Below, one piece after another: positions 39,822 to 41,834 of a stretch of DNA of 41,834 nt. The stretch comes from an uncultured Bacteroidota bacterium (GTDB taxonomy: Bacteria; Bacteroidota; Bacteroidia; JABEUT01): positions 1 to 41,834 of the forward strand of contig CAIPDV010000126.1 in NCBI GenBank assembly GCA_903863935.1, read 5' to 3'. The notes under the pieces are model-generated. The model was not told the origin of the DNA. It searched no databases and saw nothing but the letters and a program-made list of their open reading frames with translations. A program made the position numbers and the translations under genes. Positions within the stretch are counted from its first letter, which is position 1, and each line of letters opens with the position of its first letter.

Positions 39822-41834
39822 TTAGCGTTTGATAAACACCCATCCTGATTTTTCAAGGCCATTGTATTTAATGACATAGTAGTAAGTACCGTCCGGCAGA
39901 TCTCCGCCCGACATGTTCTTACCTTCAAAACGGATGGTTTTATTATCGTAGTTGGTACCCATCCATACTTCGCTGCCATAGCGGTTCATCACCACTACAG
40001 AGTTATCCTGGTAGCAGTCCAGCATCGGGATATTCCACCAGTCGTTGATGTTATCACCATTGGGAGAGAACCCGTCATAGAAGTTCATATCCACCGGAGT
40101 AACGGTTACGGAACTGGTAGCAGTACATCCGGCTGTATCGGTTACCACCAACGTATAAATAGTTGTAACACCTGGGTCAGCGGTAGGTTGTGCTGCAGTA
40201 GCCGAGCTTAATCCACCGGCAGGAGTCCATGCATAGGTGTTTCCTGCTACGGCAGGAGTACCGATGACAGCACCTGTTCCGCAGGCTTTCTGATCAAGGC
40301 CGGCATCCGCCGAAGGCAATGGATTTACAAATACGGTCACCGAGTCTGTATTAAAGCAAGCTCCTGTTGCATTTACAACGGTAAGCGTATAGGTAGTAGT
40401 AACGGTAGGGCTCGCATTAGGCTGAGGAACGGTATCGGAACTGAGGCCGGTGTTCGGGGTCCATGAATAAGTGTCACCGGATTGACGGGTACCGCCAATG
40501 CTTGTAACATCACCTAAACAGATGGTTTTATTAGGTCCTACCAATGCGATCGGTAAAGCGGTTACGGCAACGGTAACGCTGCTGGTAGCAGTACAACCGC
40601 TTGCATCGGTAACTGTTATAGTATATGTAGTAGAAGCGACCGGATTTACAACCGTGCTGCTGCTTGTACCACCGGAACTCCAGGAATAGGTGTACGGAGC
40701 TGTACCGCCTGTCTGAGAAGCAAAGAGGGTATCGGAACTACCCGCACACGTGTTAAAGGTAGAAGCCGTGGAAGAAGCTACCAATGCAGGAGGAGCGGTA
40801 ATAGTAACAGAGGCTGTTGCAGTACAACCGCTGTTATCGGTAACGGTAACGGTATAGGTACCTGCCGAGAGGCCTGTAGCATTAGCATTGGTACCACCCG
40901 AAGGAGACCATGCATAGGTGTACGGAGCCGTACCGTTGCTGGCCGTAACGGTAGCATCACCTGTGCTGGCACAGGCTGTAGCATTGGCATTCACTACGGC
41001 AGTTGCACTCACCACTGCCGGAGCAGTGATGGTTACGCTTGCAGTTGCTGTACACCCATTATTATCAGTTACGGTAACAGTATAAGAACCTGCCGAGAGG
41101 CTGCTGGCTGTAGCACCTGAACCTCCGCTAGGGCTCCATGAATAAGTATATGGTGTAGTTCCGCCACCCGGAGTAACGGTAGCACTTCCATCGGCATTAC
41201 ATCCCGTTGCATTATTATCAACCACAGCAGTAGCGGTAACCGCAGCCGGAGCTGTAATAGTTACAGTTGTGGTTGCAGCGCAACCATTATTATCGGTTAC
41301 CGTTATAGTATAAGTTCCCGCAGAAAGATTGCTTGCCGAGGCATTGGTACCTCCCGAAGGAGACCATGCATAGGTGTATGGAGAGGTTCCACCACTTGGT
41401 GTAACAGTAGCACTACCTGTATTGGCACAGGCAGTAGCATTGGTATTAACCACCGCAGTAGCCCCCACCGCAGCCGGAGCTGTAATGGTTACACTTGTGG
41501 TTGCAGAACAACCATCATTATCGGTTACGGTTATGGTATAGGTACCTGCCGAGAGGCCTGTAGCATTGGCATTGGTACCACCCGAAGGACTCCATGCATA
41601 GGTATATGGAGTGTTACCACCCGTTGCAGTAACAGTAGCATTACCGGTATTGGCACAGGCAGTAGCATTGGTATTCACCACGGCAGTAGCCCCCACCGCA
41701 GCCGGAGCAGTGATGGTAATCGTAGTGGTTGCAGTACAGCCGCTGTTATCAGTTACGGTTATGGTATAGGTTCCAGCCGAGAGGCCTGTAGCATTGGCAT
41801 TGGTACCACCCGAAGGAGACCATGTGTATGTATA
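39822..41834 (-). CDS. SprB-repeat adhesin with T9SS type B (gliding-motility-associated) C-terminal domain, 5' end beyond window
   Basis: The frame is open to the window edge, so only the last 670 residues are seen. From the edge come repeats of 76 residues with TPYTYAWSPSGG, LSAGTYTITVTDNDGC and VTITAPA, the SprB type. A variant PYTYSWSSGGT domain and two Ig-like segments with CLGDVTSIGG and YAWTPAGGLSS follow. The last 85 residues are the type B sorting domain: YDGFSPNGDNINDWWNI, VVVMNRYGSEVW, GGDLPDGTYYYVIKY and SGWVFIKR. The protein should cross the outer membrane by T9SS and stay on the cell surface, probably with the adjacent PorP/SprF protein. Confidence 0.93.
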   Translation of the reverse strand, partial: YTYTWSPSGGTNANATGLSAGTYTITVTDNSGCTATTTITITAPAAVGATAVVNTNATACANTGNATVTATGGNTPYTYAWSPSGGTNANATGLSAGTYTITVTDNDGCSATTSVTITAPAAVGATAVVNTNATACANTGSATVTPSGGTSPYTYAWSPSGGTNASASNLSAGTYTITVTDNNGCAATTTVTITAPAAVTATAVVDNNATGCNADGSATVTPGGGTTPYTYSWSPSGGSGATASSLSAGSYTVTVTDNNGCTATASVTITAPAVVSATAVVNANATACASTGDATVTASNGTAPYTYAWSPSGGTNANATGLSAGTYTVTVTDNSGCTATASVTITAPPALVASSTASTFNTCAGSSDTLFASQTGGTAPYTYSWSSGGTSSSTVVNPVASTTYTITVTDASGCTATSSVTVAVTALPIALVGPNKTICLGDVTSIGGTRQSGDTYSWTPNTGLSSDTVPQPNASPTVTTTYTLTVVNATGACFNTDSVTVFVNPLPSADAGLDQKACGTGAVIGTPAVAGNTYAWTPAGGLSSATAAQPTADPGVTTIYTLVVTDTAGCTATSSVTVTPVDMNFYDGFSPNGDNINDWWNIPMLDCYQDNSVVVMNRYGSEVWMGTNYDNKTIRFEGKNMSGGDLPDGTYYYVIKYNGLEKSGWVFIKR
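40787..41834 (-). repeat. 228-base tandem repeats in the adhesin gene
   Basis: A marker word CAGCCGGAG or a close variant recurs at 40787, 41015, 41243, 41471 and 41699, exactly 228 bases apart. There are four full units (40787-41698) and part of a fifth at the window edge. Each unit encodes one 76-residue SprB-type repeat with two cysteines. The units near 41471 and 41699 are nearly identical, which suggests recent duplication or conversion. Confidence 0.92.

Noticed and set aside
40787-41834. Possible CRISPR or mobile repeat array
   Set aside because: The 228-base units are continuous coding sequence for SprB-type protein repeats, with no spacers.

Overview
The window looks like a chromosomal segment of a member of the Bacteroidota, probably an environmental, non-Bacteroidales lineage. 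The signs are a fused SecDF, two kinds of type IX secretion (T9SS) C-terminal domain, a PorP/SprF protein, FISUMP and SprB-type repeat proteins, a one-piece tmRNA with tag GESNYALAA, and repeated -7 boxes of the Bacteroidota form TAnnTTTG in front of genes.

Layout: 0.1-1.0 kb holds two unrecognised small genes. 1.0-8.8 kb holds PaaZ, a small membrane protein, a large lipoprotein next to alaS, and a divergent M23 peptidase. 9.0-20.7 kb is a surface-polysaccharide region: a Wzc-like tyrosine autokinase on the + strand, a tRNA-Val(TAC) with a strong terminator and a decayed GIY-YIG nuclease gene, then a long minus-strand operon-like run. In transcription order that run is ABC-2 permease, Wzt-type ATPase, two sulfotransferases, a GT4 glycosyltransferase, two GT2-like glycosyltransferases, a very short SDR-like protein and a second GT4 enzyme. 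A near-consensus promoter sits in front of it. Together these suggest a sulfated polysaccharide exported by an ABC transporter.

20.8-21.7 kb is a fluoride-resistance unit: promoter, fluoride (crcB) riboswitch, crcB and a DUF190 gene. 21.7-27.5 kb has a FISUMP protein, a GT28-like glycosyltransferase carrying an in-frame palindromic insertion, a NatAB-like ABC transporter, a T9SS type A cargo protein whose last sorting strand is cut off by a TAG codon, and a TPR lipoprotein. 27.5-32 kb is housekeeping: dnaJ, grpE, an O6-alkylguanine repair methyltransferase, bioA and a lipoprotein. 32.4-36.8 kb carries secDF, a TatA-like gene with two tiny membrane proteins, and ssrA (tmRNA), with two clear terminators.

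36.8-41.8 kb is a T9SS surface cassette on the minus strand: a SprB-repeat adhesin with a type B (gliding-motility-associated) C-terminal domain, cut by the window edge, then PorP/SprF, then a TPR/PD40/OmpA-like protein.

The most interesting details are the fluoride riboswitch, the nonsense codon in the T9SS sorting signal, the sulfotransferase whose PAPS-binding loop lies upstream of any ordinary start codon, the frameshifted GIY-YIG remnant behind the tRNA, and the palindromic element inside a glycosyltransferase gene. No CRISPR array, insertion sequence or prophage was seen. All calls were made by reading the sequence without database searches.
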